Part shown: one piece after another, positions 44,181-55,665 of the stretch
How positions within the stretch are numbered: position 1 is the first letter of the stretch
Layout: each line of letters begins with the position of its first letter
Assembly: GCA_930367215.1 (NCBI GenBank)
Contig: OV884059.1
Span: 98,878,993-98,942,992 of the forward strand
DNA length: 64,000 bases
Direction of reading: 5' to 3'
From: Pollenia angustigena
Lineage: Eukaryota; Arthropoda; Insecta; Diptera; Polleniidae
Made by a program: the position numbers and the translations under genes
The notes under the pieces: generated by a model
Told to the model about the DNA's origin: nothing
Database searches by the model: none
The model's input: the letters and a program-made list of their open reading frames with translations, nothing else

Positions 44181-46141
44181 TGTTTTATTACGTTCTTATG
44201 ACGTACAACCCAGTTGTGTTCCTAGCACAAATGTGTTCTTTTAAACTTATGTAAGATTTCCAAATCATGTGCGAATTGAACAAAAACATGCCTAAATTAA
44301 GCAATTATCTTAAAAAGATAAATAAGTACTAAGAAGACTTGAGAGTTTAAATTGAAATGTTTTAAAACAAGGAAATCTAAAGTTTTTCTGTTAAGAATAT
44401 TATAACTATAAAAAAAGAAATGGTATTCTTGTTGTTCATGAAATTTTTTTTTCATATCAGCCTGATAGATTCTATTCTACTAAGCGGCGTTTAGTACCTA
44501 ATTGGAACCAGAAAATGCAAAGTCAACTGTATAGAATTAAATAAAATCACTGTTTACAATAATGAAACTGAAATTAAATACTAAAACTACAAACCAACCA
44601 TAACGAACATACAAACAGTATTGACTATAATTATCATTATGATATCGATAATAATGATTATGGCTGGAGGTTTTCATTTAAGAATCCGGTAGTGAAATAA
44701 ACAAAAGCTTACATGAAAAAAATAAATAAATGAACTAGAAATTTTACAAAATATGTTATTATAAGAGGGTGGTATGAGAAGTATTCAAAATTAATTTATT
44801 AAACATAAGTGGGCTTTAATTTGAGTAGCATGCCTGACAATAAATAAAGTAAGAGTTTAACCCTTAAAGAGAATTTTCGTATATTTCTGGATCTAAATCC
44901 TGAAATATATTCATTAAATGTATTGAATATATCAGAATATAACGAAAACACCGACTATATAATTTCTTTTATGAGTCTCGACGAAATTTTAAAGGTAAAA
45001 ATAACAGACAGGTAAGAATGTAAGAATGGCACTGTCTTTTTATTTGGCCGATACAGCTCTACGCTTTAATTTAAGTCGCAAGGAAAATTGAAGGACCTAC
45101 GTGAGAGGCCACGACTATATCATATATTGGAGGACTGTGGGTCTGCTTATAAATTCGGTGATGGTAATAAATGTATGCATACATTAACCCTGTCAAAGGG
45201 TGTCGGGTTAGCATAGCTTGAGTAGCAAGTTATGTAGGATGAGATCGTTGGTTAATACGGTTACACCTCGTCGGTTACAGGTCCATAACAAAGTGATTCT
45301 CAAATCCCTTAGTGAAGCTGTCGAAAATTGACTAAAGGGAACTTGCAATATTTTCAAAATCGTTGGTTATTCCAGAACTTCTTTGCAATTGCCCTCTGCA
45401 GGAACGCAGACTTTTTCTAAGAACCAGACTCTTTATCTCTAATTAACCTTTTTAACGTTGTCAACCAATTGTATAAAAATTTTTGCATTATTTTTATTTT
45501 CTAAGAACTTATGCAGCCACTTTCATATTTAAATTATACATAAGCTTTAACATAACTGTAAATATCCCATTGTAACATTTAAAAAAGGGGTTAATTTGAA
45601 TTTAACCTGACATTTTCTTGTAACACACAACACAAGGCAAAATATTTATTGTATAAAAATTCCTTAGTCAAACTGCCGACATCGATTTTGCATTGAATAT
45701 TAGTTCACCGACAAATGGTTTAGAACCGGCTGGCTTTTTATTTTAAAAATTAATGGACAAATCGCAATAAACAGGACAAGTTATTAAATGCAAGTTTAAG
45801 TTTAAAAGTTAAATGAATATTATCAACTTAAAATCATACTGAGAATCTTTTTATTGTTATGTATGTAGTTGATAAATTGCTGACTGAAGACAGGGGAAAT
45901 GATATTTTTATGTTTTATAATTTTTTCAGAAATTCAGAAAGTTGAATACCAGGCAATACTAGAAGATTGGAGGATAAAATTTTATGAGATTTACGGAAAA
46001 TTTTAGCGCTTTAACAGAACTCTGTTAACGCAATAAAATCCCAATAAAAAATGGAGCTTCCAACGAAGCCCACAGAATGAAAAACCACCGGGATAAATCA
46101 AGTTTTTATGATTACTTTAAGAGCCGTACTCAAAAAATCAA
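44181..46141. other. Non-coding DNA with a weak exon-like frame
   Basis: At 44872-45012 a frame reads NFRIFLDLNPEIYSLNVLNI then SEYNENTDYIISFMSLDEIL, followed by AAAG|GTAAAAAT, a plausible splice donor. Nothing else supports an exon. Elsewhere no gene, RNA or element is recognised. Confidence 0.35.
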
Positions 46142-46254
46142 GCACTAAAACGTACTCAAAACAATCCTTAATTTAACTACTTTCGAAAATCAATCCCGGA
46201 ATTTCTTGAAATAAGTATAAAATTCTTAAATAAAGGAAAAAAAGATCAAACATA

Positions 46255-46495
46255 TCGAGCCCTAATAGCGAAAATTATGTAACCAACAACATTTTAGATT
46301 TTTGTTTTTTGATGAAAATCGATAATTTTTGATCATTTGCATTATCTCTAAAAATCTCATATCTCTGGGAAGTACCGTTACGAAATAAGAGCAAAAGCAA
46401 TTTCAAACGAAAACCTAGACTTGAAGCAAAAAAAAACCCTTCTCCTGTAAAATTTTATTTTTGTTGGTTACATCATTTTTGTAATAAGGGCTCGA
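46255..46495. mobile_element. MITE, 241 bp, TCGAGCCC ends with TA flanks
   Basis: The left tip TCGAGCCCTAATAG and right tip (reversed) TCGAGCCCTTATTA extend to a shared ATGTAACCAACAA. TA lies on both sides. Non-coding. Confidence 0.8.
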
Positions 46496-46907
46496 TATAA
46501 TATTTTCATGTTTAACCATCAGGCTAACGTATGTTGTGATTTTCTATACACATTGAAAAAACTCTGGCCAGACTCATGTGTACCACGAAAGGTTAAAAAG
46601 TCATTTAGTTTATATTTTTGGTTAAATATGTACATAAGATTTTTAAAGATGTTGGTGTTTTATCATTCTGTAAGGTTTAAAACGGGTTAGTAAATCAATC
46701 ATAATAATTGTTTCTCTTTAATTTCTTTTTTGGTTTCTTAAAGCACGAATTCGGGATAAAATCAACTTTGTAATACTTGAAACAAGCGCATTTTGAGATT
46801 GATTCAATTTTAAATCAATTTTATTTTTGGATTATTCTAAGTACAAATTCGGATTAAAACAATTTTATAATTCTTGAATCAAACGCGTTTTTCGGATTTA
46901 CTTCTAA

Positions 46908-47413
46908 AGCCTAGTACTCTGTTAAAATTTGTGAAAAATGTTAAGCAACATTGATTATTCCACACGAAAATTTTGGCATTTATCAATGTTACCAATCTTG
47001 CGAGTTTATACAATTTGACGTTTTTATTCCTTCAAAGTATGCTACATTGTTTCGTGTATGTAAACAAACGCCACACGTATTTTACTAAAATTATTGTTTT
47101 TTAATAAAAAATTTAATAAAAAAAAGTAAATATGGATAAAAAACTGTTACCGGTTATGTTATTTTAATTTTTTATTTCTTTTTTAATATTAAGTTCATAC
47201 TTTTTTGCTTTTGCTTAAAATTCCACGTGAAATAAAGGCAGCTTACATTATTTCGCAGTTGTAAAAAAATGTTGCCAGAAACATTTCGGAACTTTTTCAC
47301 AAAATAAACAGAGTACAACTTCATCAACATTATTTCATAGATATTCCGCACAAGTTTTTTTCATATGCATTTTGACAGCATTTCACGTGAAATGTTGAAC
47401 AGAGTACCAGGCT
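46908..47413. mobile_element. PIF/Harbinger-like element, AGCCTAGTACTCTG ends
   Basis: AGCCTAGTACTCTGTT and (reversed right) AGCCTGGTACTCTGTT are flanked by TAA (46905-46907, 47414-47416). The interior shares TTTCACGTGAAAT-type palindromes near the right end. Non-coding, 506 bp. Confidence 0.8.
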
Positions 47414-47789
47414 TAATACGAAATCGGGATTGAATATGGATAATTTAAATTTAAGTATTTTAATTGAAAATCCGTACTTGAATTAATCTTTCTGTACTTG
47501 ATTCAAGAAAATCCGTACTCATCGTACTATTAATACCGATTTGGATTGATTTGAGTACGGATGGATTGATTTTTCTTTTGAGTGCAAGTTTGTAAAGGAG
47601 AAACATAAAAGTTTCGCTTACCATATCGCTTACGGAAGACATGAATTTTATATGGCGGGTTCCCACTTTGTAGCAATACATTTTTGACACATAAAGCGCA
47701 TTATTAAGCGCATATAAAAATCGTTGGATGTAAACACTGAATGTTTTGTCACAGTTATTTTTTAGTATTCTCCCTACAAAGCCCTCATA

Positions 47790-48185
47790 ATTTAGTGTTC
47801 TATTTTGAATTTAAATCAGCTGATTTAAAACAAATATAAAAAATAAATATTTACCTAACATCAAAATATTTTTCAATTCTACTCCATGAATTAATAAATT
47901 AAATTATATCTTACCTGACTATTTTCCATTTTTTAGACGCAAATCACAAATAAATTTTATTTTGTTTGTTTACCAAACATCAGAGTCCTAACCCGGTATA
48001 ATTTAACGCCGTAAGTGTTTTGTTGAAAAATTGCTGGTCGCAGGTTAAATTCGGATATTAGCCGGATAAAACTATACCATCAACGGCGACGGCTACAAAA
48101 ACTAATGCGGCTCGGCTCAGCCGCTCATCGCAGGTCTCTTCTGATAAATTACGATTGCACAATAAACATAGCAAGCAAAGTTATA
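47790..48185 (-). repeat. Dispersed repeat copy without the MITE (empty site)
   Basis: It is the reverse-complement relative of 8000-8635. CCTGACTATTTTCC at 47914-47927 is continuous here, while in the other copy the same site is split by the 374-bp MITE with a duplicated TA. A further stretch at 48035-48145 (GGCGACGGCTAC, GCGGCTCGGCTCAGCCGC) is absent from the other copy and relatively GC-rich. Confidence 0.75.
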
Positions 48186-49865
48186 TTTATTTAAGACCCT
48201 TTTGCTTACAAAGCAACAACAATATTTTTAAACCATTGTAAAATGTTAGAACAGTATGACGATACATATAACATGATAGCACACCTTGTGAAAACCCCAT
48301 ATATATTTTTTTAATGGTTGTTAAAAGAGTTATTTCACTAACTTTTCTGTATTTCTGTATGTCTTATTGCATAGCACATAATTTTGCGCTTTTTTTTAAA
48401 TGTCCCGTTAATGCTTCGGAAAATAATGAAATGTTTTATTGGGTTATGAAATTTTACTTCACACACATATAAATCTTAAGGCCCAACTATAATATGCTTA
48501 AGTTGTTTTAAGCAACTGTGCTAATACACGTAAAACATATGTGTCAAAACATATTGAACTTTAGGAAACTTTTTGTTAAGTTTTATGAATCTTTCTTTCA
48601 TTTGCTTAAGCAAAGTGCGAAACTAATCGCACATTTCGTACGTAGTCAAAAGTTTTTAGATTTTGTTTTTTTAAATGCATTTAAAAGACTATTTATTAAT
48701 TTTTGACAGAAGCTAAAGCAAGCTTATCCATATTATAATTGGACTTTAGAAAATATAGATCACGGTGTAGGATAAAATATGTTTGAGCTTTACAGACTGC
48801 TCATTCTTTTACTAATGTACCTGTAAAGAAAAGTATTTTGAAAACAATGAAAGGGAGGTTTCCTTAACTCCTTGATTATATCCTCTCTGATTTTCACTTA
48901 TAGATTTCGACCGATTTAGTATAATCCAAATATAATACCGTCCAATTCAGTCAAAGGTATCCAATATTGGGTAAAAATAAAACGATTTTATAAAAAATCG
49001 ACTTCTAAAAAATTCTTTTATTTTTCAATATCCGACAAATTCCTTTAACATCTGTCAAATAAATGTAAAAAAGTATTTGTTTCCCAATAAGTCTAATTGA
49101 AAAAGTACAGTAGCAGATTATTTTCTTTGTCTAATATATAAAAATACTTAATAAAAATAGTTAATTTATATTCTCTTAAGGATTAGCACTTTTTGTTTTA
49201 TTTTACATTCCTTTTTATATCCCATATCATTCTGCGATGACTTCACTTTCACCATACAAATAAACTAATAACAGTAAGAGTAAGAGTATGGGCAAGAATT
49301 AGTGTATGTATGTATGTGTCTATATGTATGTGTAAGCTTTAATTGACAAGTAAACTTTTAACACAATTTAAATTTGTTACTGTCATTTTATACATGCACA
49401 AACTTTTATTAAGTCTTGCTTTCATGAGTCTATGTGCGAACGTAAACAAGCAAACCAATAAATCTCTCTGTCATATCTGTTGACAATTACATAAGTGACA
49501 AGTTAGAAATAATAAAATGGACTAAGTAATAAAACCAGTTAAAGCCAGTCACGTGCACTTACACACATAGATGGCAATGTGACCTTTAATTGTCATATTA
49601 ATAGAGAAATATTAAAGGTAAGAGTAAGAAACCAGGAATATTTGTTGCTTAATTCGGACATGGATAATTCAGTAGATACTAATTAAATTTTTAACGTAAA
49701 CAGTATCATTTCCTAATAACGGAGTTTCGATACTTTATTAGCATTGGTTTTGCAGCTGCAGCCGTTTTTAATCACCAGTGTACACACGGGTTGCCGGTTA
49801 AACATCTCAAGGTGAAGCAATATATAAAGTGCATTAGCCAAATATTTTATAAAAATAATAAAAAA
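48186..49865. other. Non-coding DNA with a dispersed-repeat relic
   Basis: From 48478 (TTAAGGCCCAACTA) to about 48720 the sequence parallels 9196-9880. The rest is AT-rich, with GTATGTATGTGT-type simple sequence near 49305-49333. No gene is recognised. Confidence 0.4.
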
Positions 49866-50632
49866 AACAATTTAGAAAGTATAGTCGGCAAAGCCCGAAC
49901 ATTTACAGAATACAAAGACACATTTTCGAGATTTTACTCTATTTGGCACCCATGGTCACTAATGGGCCCGTTAAAAGAAAATTATGTTATTAGATTCTTA
50001 TAAGAGTTCTTTTTGCCGCAAATTTATTAAAATATCAAAAATGTCAAATAGAAATTTCTTCGTTTTAAAGCGATTTTGGAGTGGGGTATATGGGATATAT
50101 AGTAAAATTTAGACCTACCAGTACAAAATAAGATAGAGACTATTTATTATAAGAGTTATCGGTGCCAAATTTTATATCAATATCAACTTCAATAAGAAAG
50201 TCTTGGTACTCAAATATTTTTTCAGGAGTGATATTTGTGTGGTCAAATATGAACCGGTTTTAAAAAAAATTGCTGAAACGATTTAAGTTGCAATAAGATA
50301 TTTTTTTGGACCAACTTCAATCTAAATACCAAAAAAAGACTATTCCGGAAAGCAGTTTGTATGGCAGCCATGTGAAATGATGGACCTATTTTCACCATTT
50401 TCAATGACAATTGAAGCGTATAATACCAAATATATATGCATAATTTCATCAAACTATTTTCAAAATTGCGACCTGTACCTTGCGCACAAGATTACATGGA
50501 CCAACAACAAGCCAGCCGGGCGGATATCGTTTGATTAACTCAAAAAGTGAGTTAGAAGGTATACTGAAAGGTTGGTCTAGAACCAATATTTTTGTGTGTC
50601 CACTCTTGTGGTGTGGGATACAATAAAAGAAA
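49866..50632 (+). repeat. Interspersed repeat with ACCCTACACC ends, diverged copy
   Basis: It opens with GAAAGTATAGTCGGCAAAGC and closes with CCACTCTTGTGGTGTGGGAT. It keeps GCGACCTGTACCTTGCGCAC, a short CCAGCCGG run and a GGTATACTGAAAGGTTGGTC tail. Confidence 0.7.
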
Positions 50633-51261
50633 ACGTGAAAAAAACACAGTCAACACCAGGTTTATATTTACAAATTAATATACGTTTAATAAAAAAAAAA
50701 AAAAAAACAAAAATGTATACAATTTATAGGGTTTCTATGACCGGTCATTTCAGAAAGCTCTTTGTCCTTAATGATTCATCGGTATTGTAAGAAATGTTCT
50801 AAAAAATTTGAGACCCAGCAAATAAAAGCAACTGTTAACTTTTCGCGCATCATTTTTAAAACCTTAGAATTTCTAAATTATAATCGATAGACCGTTAGAG
50901 ATCTTCAAATCTTAGGATTTTAATAAAAAAAAACTAAATGGTTTTTTGCCACTTTTTTTTGAAAATGTCCCCATATTAAGTTCCTTTTAACTCAATCACG
51001 ATTTTATCTTATGAAATTGTGTGAATTGAGCTTAAGGCAAAGAATTTAAGAATAAAAGTAAAAAAAAGATACTTAACACATTTTTTAGTCATTGTTTGTT
51101 GTAAAAAAAAATTGCCGGCAATGAAAAAAAAACTGGAACTGAAGGGCCTAGATAAATTAAAATGTTTTAATCTCACGTATGCATTGCATATTGTTGATTT
51201 CAAAAACATCCCTGCAGCAATGTAAAGGAAAGAATAACAAGCAGTGTGCGAAAATAAACAT
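50633..51261. other. AT-rich non-coding DNA
   Basis: Nothing recognised beyond A-runs and short frames without domains. Confidence 0.4.
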
Positions 51262-51264
51262 TAA

Positions 51265-51391
51265 CAGCCCAATTATGAATAAAAATTCCCCGGGAGATTT
51301 TTCCCTTCTATCATTTTTCCTATGTTAATTCAATTGTAAAAATGGGAAAAGGGAAAAAACTCCCGAGGAATTTTTATTCATAATTGGGCTG
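51265..51391. mobile_element. Short MITE, 127 bp, CAGCCCAATTATG ends with TAA flanks
   Basis: CAGCCCAATTATGAATAAAA and its exact inverse at the right form arms of at least 26 bp. TAA lies on both sides (51262-51264, 51392-51394), suggesting a PIF/Harbinger-type origin. Confidence 0.88.
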
Positions 51392-51394
51392 TAA

Positions 51395-52020
51395 ATATCG
51401 CTCCATAGTGTTCGGTTCGGTAGATTTGTGGAAAACACAAAAGCTTATAGTGTTTGTGTAGTTGATTATTTAAAAAAAAATATAACGCTTTCCTGTTTGT
51501 CATCTTCGAGCACAAAAATAATACTGTTCTTATCCAACTCAACAAAAAGATGAGAACATCTAATTTCATTCGGTTTTTTTTTTTTAAACCAAAAACTTCA
51601 ATGTGTTTGGTTTAGCTCATTAGTGATCGTTCGTTTCAGTTATCGTAAGCAAACTTTTGGCTGGTAACAAAACACCAAACATTTTTTACAAAAACAAAAT
51701 ACATACATATTCGAAAAGAAAAAAAAAAAAAGCAAAAAAAATGTACACAAACAAAACACATACGCAATATACACACAAACTGTTCGTGCTGTTTGTTCAT
51801 TTATTCATCAATGTTAAAAAGTAACATAATAGAACCTTTTAAATGTTTGTCTACAGTACCACTACAATTGTTCTGTTTTTAAACAAAGAACAGAACACTA
51901 TAAAATGTTCGGTTCATTCTTGAAAATAGTTACGAACGGTATTAAGGGTTGTGTTCGTCTACACAAACATTAAAAAAAAATAGATATCGTTCTGTTTGTT
52001 TTCGAAAACTGATTTCTTGT
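51395..52020. other. AT-rich non-coding DNA
   Basis: Contains A-rich and ACAC-rich simple sequence (51710-51780). No gene or element is recognised. Confidence 0.4.
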
Positions 52021-52732
52021 ATGGGAAGTAGTGCTGGGATACTATCGATATTTTCTACTATCGATATTTATCGATAGTTCACATTTCACTATCGATATAT
52101 CGATATTACTATCGACTGAATGTTTGTACTTGTGCAGGAATACTTTAATTATTTTTTCATTTTTACAGTTCGTTGTTTTTATCACTTTATTGAATGTATG
52201 CGACGAATGTATATACGCACGTTATTTTAGATGGCAGTTTTTTAAAAATTGATAAGTACCTTTCTGAAGGAACCGAAGTAACAGGGACTATAAGATATTC
52301 CATTGCAAATTTAAAAAATTTTCTAAATTCGAAACCCAAAAAGGTAATCAATCTAGCGGACTTATCCTTTAACGGTCGTTCATTGTGTTGTCTTATGCCT
52401 GCAATTGCATTTGGACATAATGTAGAATGAGAGAAATCATATCATGTAAAAGCAAAATGCATTGAGTAAGAGATAATACGAATACAAAATCTGACAAGCG
52501 GTCGGTAAATGGTTTTTTTCTGGACCATTTTAGAAACTTATGTATTTTCATCACACCAGAGTTGCATTTTAACTGAGTATATTGAAGGTGGTAGCATTTT
52601 TATATAATTACAACAACAACTAAAATCAACTCAGGAAATTTTCATATTGTTTTTGTAAAAATTGTAAAACTGCAACCATCTGCTTTTTTGTTATTATTTT
52701 TGATTTTACTTATACCATCCGTGTAAATATAA

Positions 52733-55146
52733 AGCTTAGTCTACACGATATGTTGAATCAGCAAATTTATGTTGAAAAATTTGCTTTCAGCGCCAACATA
52801 TCGTGTAGACACCAAATTTTTTCAACAAACGTATGCTTACTAACATATGACAGGCATTTGTTAACGAAGTCAGCAAACGTTTGTTCACAATTATAGCATA
52901 TCGTCTAGACACAATATTTTTACTTTTCAACAAACTTTCTACGTATGTTGACAAATATGTTATTTGTTGAAAGTCGTATTCAATCTTTTCAGCATACGGC
53001 AAATTTGGTAGCATATAAAATAGATAAAAATTGGTATTCTTTCAATTACTTGTTTAATTTTGTATATAACCCCGGCACTTATCAAGATTTCTAGCTCATC
53101 GGCAAACAAAAAATTCCATTTAGAAGTGCTTTGAAAATAAAAATGTTGGTCAACGAACTTCGTTTTAGAGATATAGATCATAAAAGTATTGAAGTATAAA
53201 TTTGATCTCAGCAATATGGGTAGCGCTGAAGCGTGTTTCCAAATACCTTTTACGTGGTATATAAAACATGCTGAATTATTAACCCATTAAGAACCAATTT
53301 CAAAAAATATTTTTAGTTACTAATGTAATTTGTCAAAATGGCTCTTATCTCAAAATTTTGTCGATATTAAGGTATTTTTATTTACATATAATATTTTCTA
53401 GCGAAATCTTCAAGCTTTCATATAATATAATGCATGGTACAGTAGCGTATAAAATTCTGAAGCTATTAAAGTTAACCATTTATATTCTAATAAATCTTTT
53501 TGTTTAATATATTAGGTTTGAGTATACATGTGGTAATATTTAATATACTTTTTGTAATTGCTTCAATATAGCTATTAACTATATGGTATGACAAACATCA
53601 GCTTCGCTTTATAAATTTTTTCCTTATTGCCGGGTTCTTAATTTAATGGTATATCAAGCAACGAATTCGCTCAGCTGAGTAAATTTTCTTCTTTTTAACC
53701 AGAACCCCAACACCCTTAAAAATTGATATTTCTGTTAAAGAAACTAACAAAAATTCGCGACAGAATGAACCGATTGCTATTTAATTTTGCAAGAACTTTA
53801 TATGACTAGATATCACATTAAGATGATCGTTCCATAGTTTACCATAGGCCCCATGTTAAACCCATTCTCTATGCCTAAGACGTACCTAATAACGCTATTA
53901 TAGTAAAATTTGGTCGGTCATATTTTCATAAAATTAGAAATCACACAACTAAATTTGGAGAAGATCGGCCCACAATTTACTATAGGCTCCGTTAAAGCCC
54001 ACTCTGGGAAATCATTTAAATACGCCAAAACCGTAAAAATATTGATATTGTGGAAAAATATAGTCCAATTTAGCTTTAAGTGGCTAGAAATAACACGATG
54101 CAATTTTGTGATAATCGGCAAAAAAAAAACTCACTATAGATCCCGTAGAGAGCGGGACTTTAAAACGGTTGAAACATACAAGTGTTTTGTATTGAAATTT
54201 GGTCTTATTTATGTTTTTAATACTAAAAATTACTCAACCGATCAACATTTTTAAGGACGTTATGGTATTGGTAATATTTTTGGGAGTGGTATTTGTATGG
54301 GAACAATAGATTTACAATAAAACTTTTTGACCCAGATTTAGTCTTAATACCAACATAGAACATGGTTTATGAGCGCAAAGACTCTTATTCGGAAAGAAGT
54401 TTTTATGGGATCTTTGAGAAATTAAGGACCGTTCCTTATCGTTTAATTACAATAAATAATAGAACCAATGTACCACATTTCATCAAATTATTGCGACAAG
54501 TACTTTGCGCACTACAAAGTGGACAGCCAGCCAGCCGGCCGGACGGACATCCTTATATCGACTGAGATAGCGATTGAGTCGATCGGTATACTTAACGATG
54601 GTTATAGGAACAATATTTTTAATCCATAAAACATTCTGGTCGGCACATAATTTACCATAGGGGTAGAACTGAAATAAATAAATAAACTGTGAGTCTTAAC
54701 TAATAATTTTAAGATCAATCCAGTCCTTAAATATTTTAATTTTTTGCGGATTTGACCAAGCCCAATAATGCACTCTTACTTTTTAAGTGTTAATTACACT
54801 AAAACTATTCATTTTTGCAATAAAGGCGATAATTGATAACAAATTTTAAATAAAATAATAAAAAAAGAGAATTGTCATATGAATTTTTAAACAAATGTTC
54901 TCTTTACTCAACATACATAACAACATACGAAATTCAACATATCGTGTAGACACAAAAATTGTATGCTAACTTATTTGTTGAAATATCATTTGCTAGCATA
55001 TGATGAATTTGAAAAATTTAGTATTTTCAGCATATCGTCTAGACACCTAGCATATTGCATATGCTGATAGAGACATTTGTTATTATTTTTAAGCATATGA
55101 GTATAAGCATACATTTGCTGATTCAACATATCGTCTAGACTAAGCT
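52733..55146. mobile_element. TAA-flanked inverted-repeat element with CATATCGTSTAGAC repeats
   Basis: Left AGCTTAGTCTACACGATATG and right (reversed) AGCTTAGTCTAGACGATATG are flanked by TAA. The 14-mer CATATCGT(G/C)TAGAC occurs six times: reversed at 52739-52752, then at 52797, 52897, 54938, 55031 and 55127. Three are near each end and none in the 2-kb middle. This is the layout of subterminal transposase-binding repeats. The interior holds a diverged interspersed repeat and no transposase. Confidence 0.85.
53880..54640 (+). repeat. Interspersed repeat with ACCCTACACC ends, strongly diverged copy
   Basis: Recognised by TGCGACAAGTACTTTGCGCA, then CAGCCAGCCGGCCGGACGGA and GATCGGTATACTTAACGATG near the 3' side, and by repeated TTTACTATAGGC(T/C)CC-like words upstream. 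Terminal tips are lost. The 114-residue frame at 53910-54254 lies in this repeat and has no known domain. Confidence 0.6.
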
Positions 55147-55557
55147 TAAAGTATACTCTCAACAGACTTTTATATTTTTCTTTTAAACACGGAGAAAATT
55201 TCATATTATTTTGTCGTAATACATTGTATTACCGTGTAAACTGGCCTTATTGCTGTAATTCAGCGAAAATTAATAATAGCAAGTACAAATTTGCGGCAAA
55301 AAACTGTGTGTGTATAGCTGCTTTTTGATGTCTTCATAGCTGTATTTTAAATAATAAAAATATCGATATTTATATTTTTTCTATCGATATTTTCGATATT
55401 TTAAGACTATCGATAATATCGAAAGTCTATCGATAGTTTCCCAGCACTAATGGGAAGCAATAAAGTGAATAAATATTATTTATTTCATTTATGAATACAT
55501 GTGTGTGTCTTCGTGTGCTTTTAATATTAAAACATACACATATTTTTTGTACTACTA

Positions 55558-55665
55558 TGCAAAAAAAAAGTTAATGTTCATATTAGTTAACCAACACTTT
55601 AAGCACAGCAAAAGAGAATGGGCTTAATGGGTTAATTAACTAATGTGAACTTAAACTTTTTTGCA
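55558..55665. mobile_element. Short MITE, 108 bp, TA flanks
   Basis: TGCAAAAAAAAAGTTAATGT at the left and an inverse (GTGAACTTAAACTTTTTTGC A) at the right share TTAGTTAA inside the arms; TA lies on both sides. Non-coding. Confidence 0.75.

Larger units (their letters stand above)
46142..47584. mobile_element. Inverted-repeat element with GTACTC repeats, hosting two insertions
   Basis: GCACTAAAACGTACTC at the left and, reversed, GCACTCAAAAGAAAAATC with CCGTACTCAAATCAATCC at the right suggest inverted ends. The interior repeats GTACTTGA/TCAATC words. It hosts a TA-flanked MITE (46255) and a TAA-flanked element (46908). A related stretch lies at 23545-23620. Exact boundaries are uncertain. Confidence 0.5.
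52029..55449. mobile_element. hAT element, TATCGATA-rich family, long copy
   Basis: The same ends as 4983-5626 (TAGTGCTGGGA, TCCCAGCACTA) with an exact 8-bp duplication ATGGGAAG (52021-52028, 55450-55457). It keeps about 110 bp missing from the short copy (after GAAGGAACCGAA). Its interior is split by a 2.4-kb TAA-flanked element (52733-55146). No hAT transposase is readable, so it is also non-autonomous. Confidence 0.92.

Noticed and set aside
45196..45290. tRNA-like GGGTTAGCATAGCTTG near GGTTACAGGTCC
   Set aside because: No B box matching GGTTCGANTCC and no cloverleaf.
53910..54254. 114-residue open frame
   Set aside because: It lies in a diverged interspersed repeat and shows no domain; related copies do not keep the frame.
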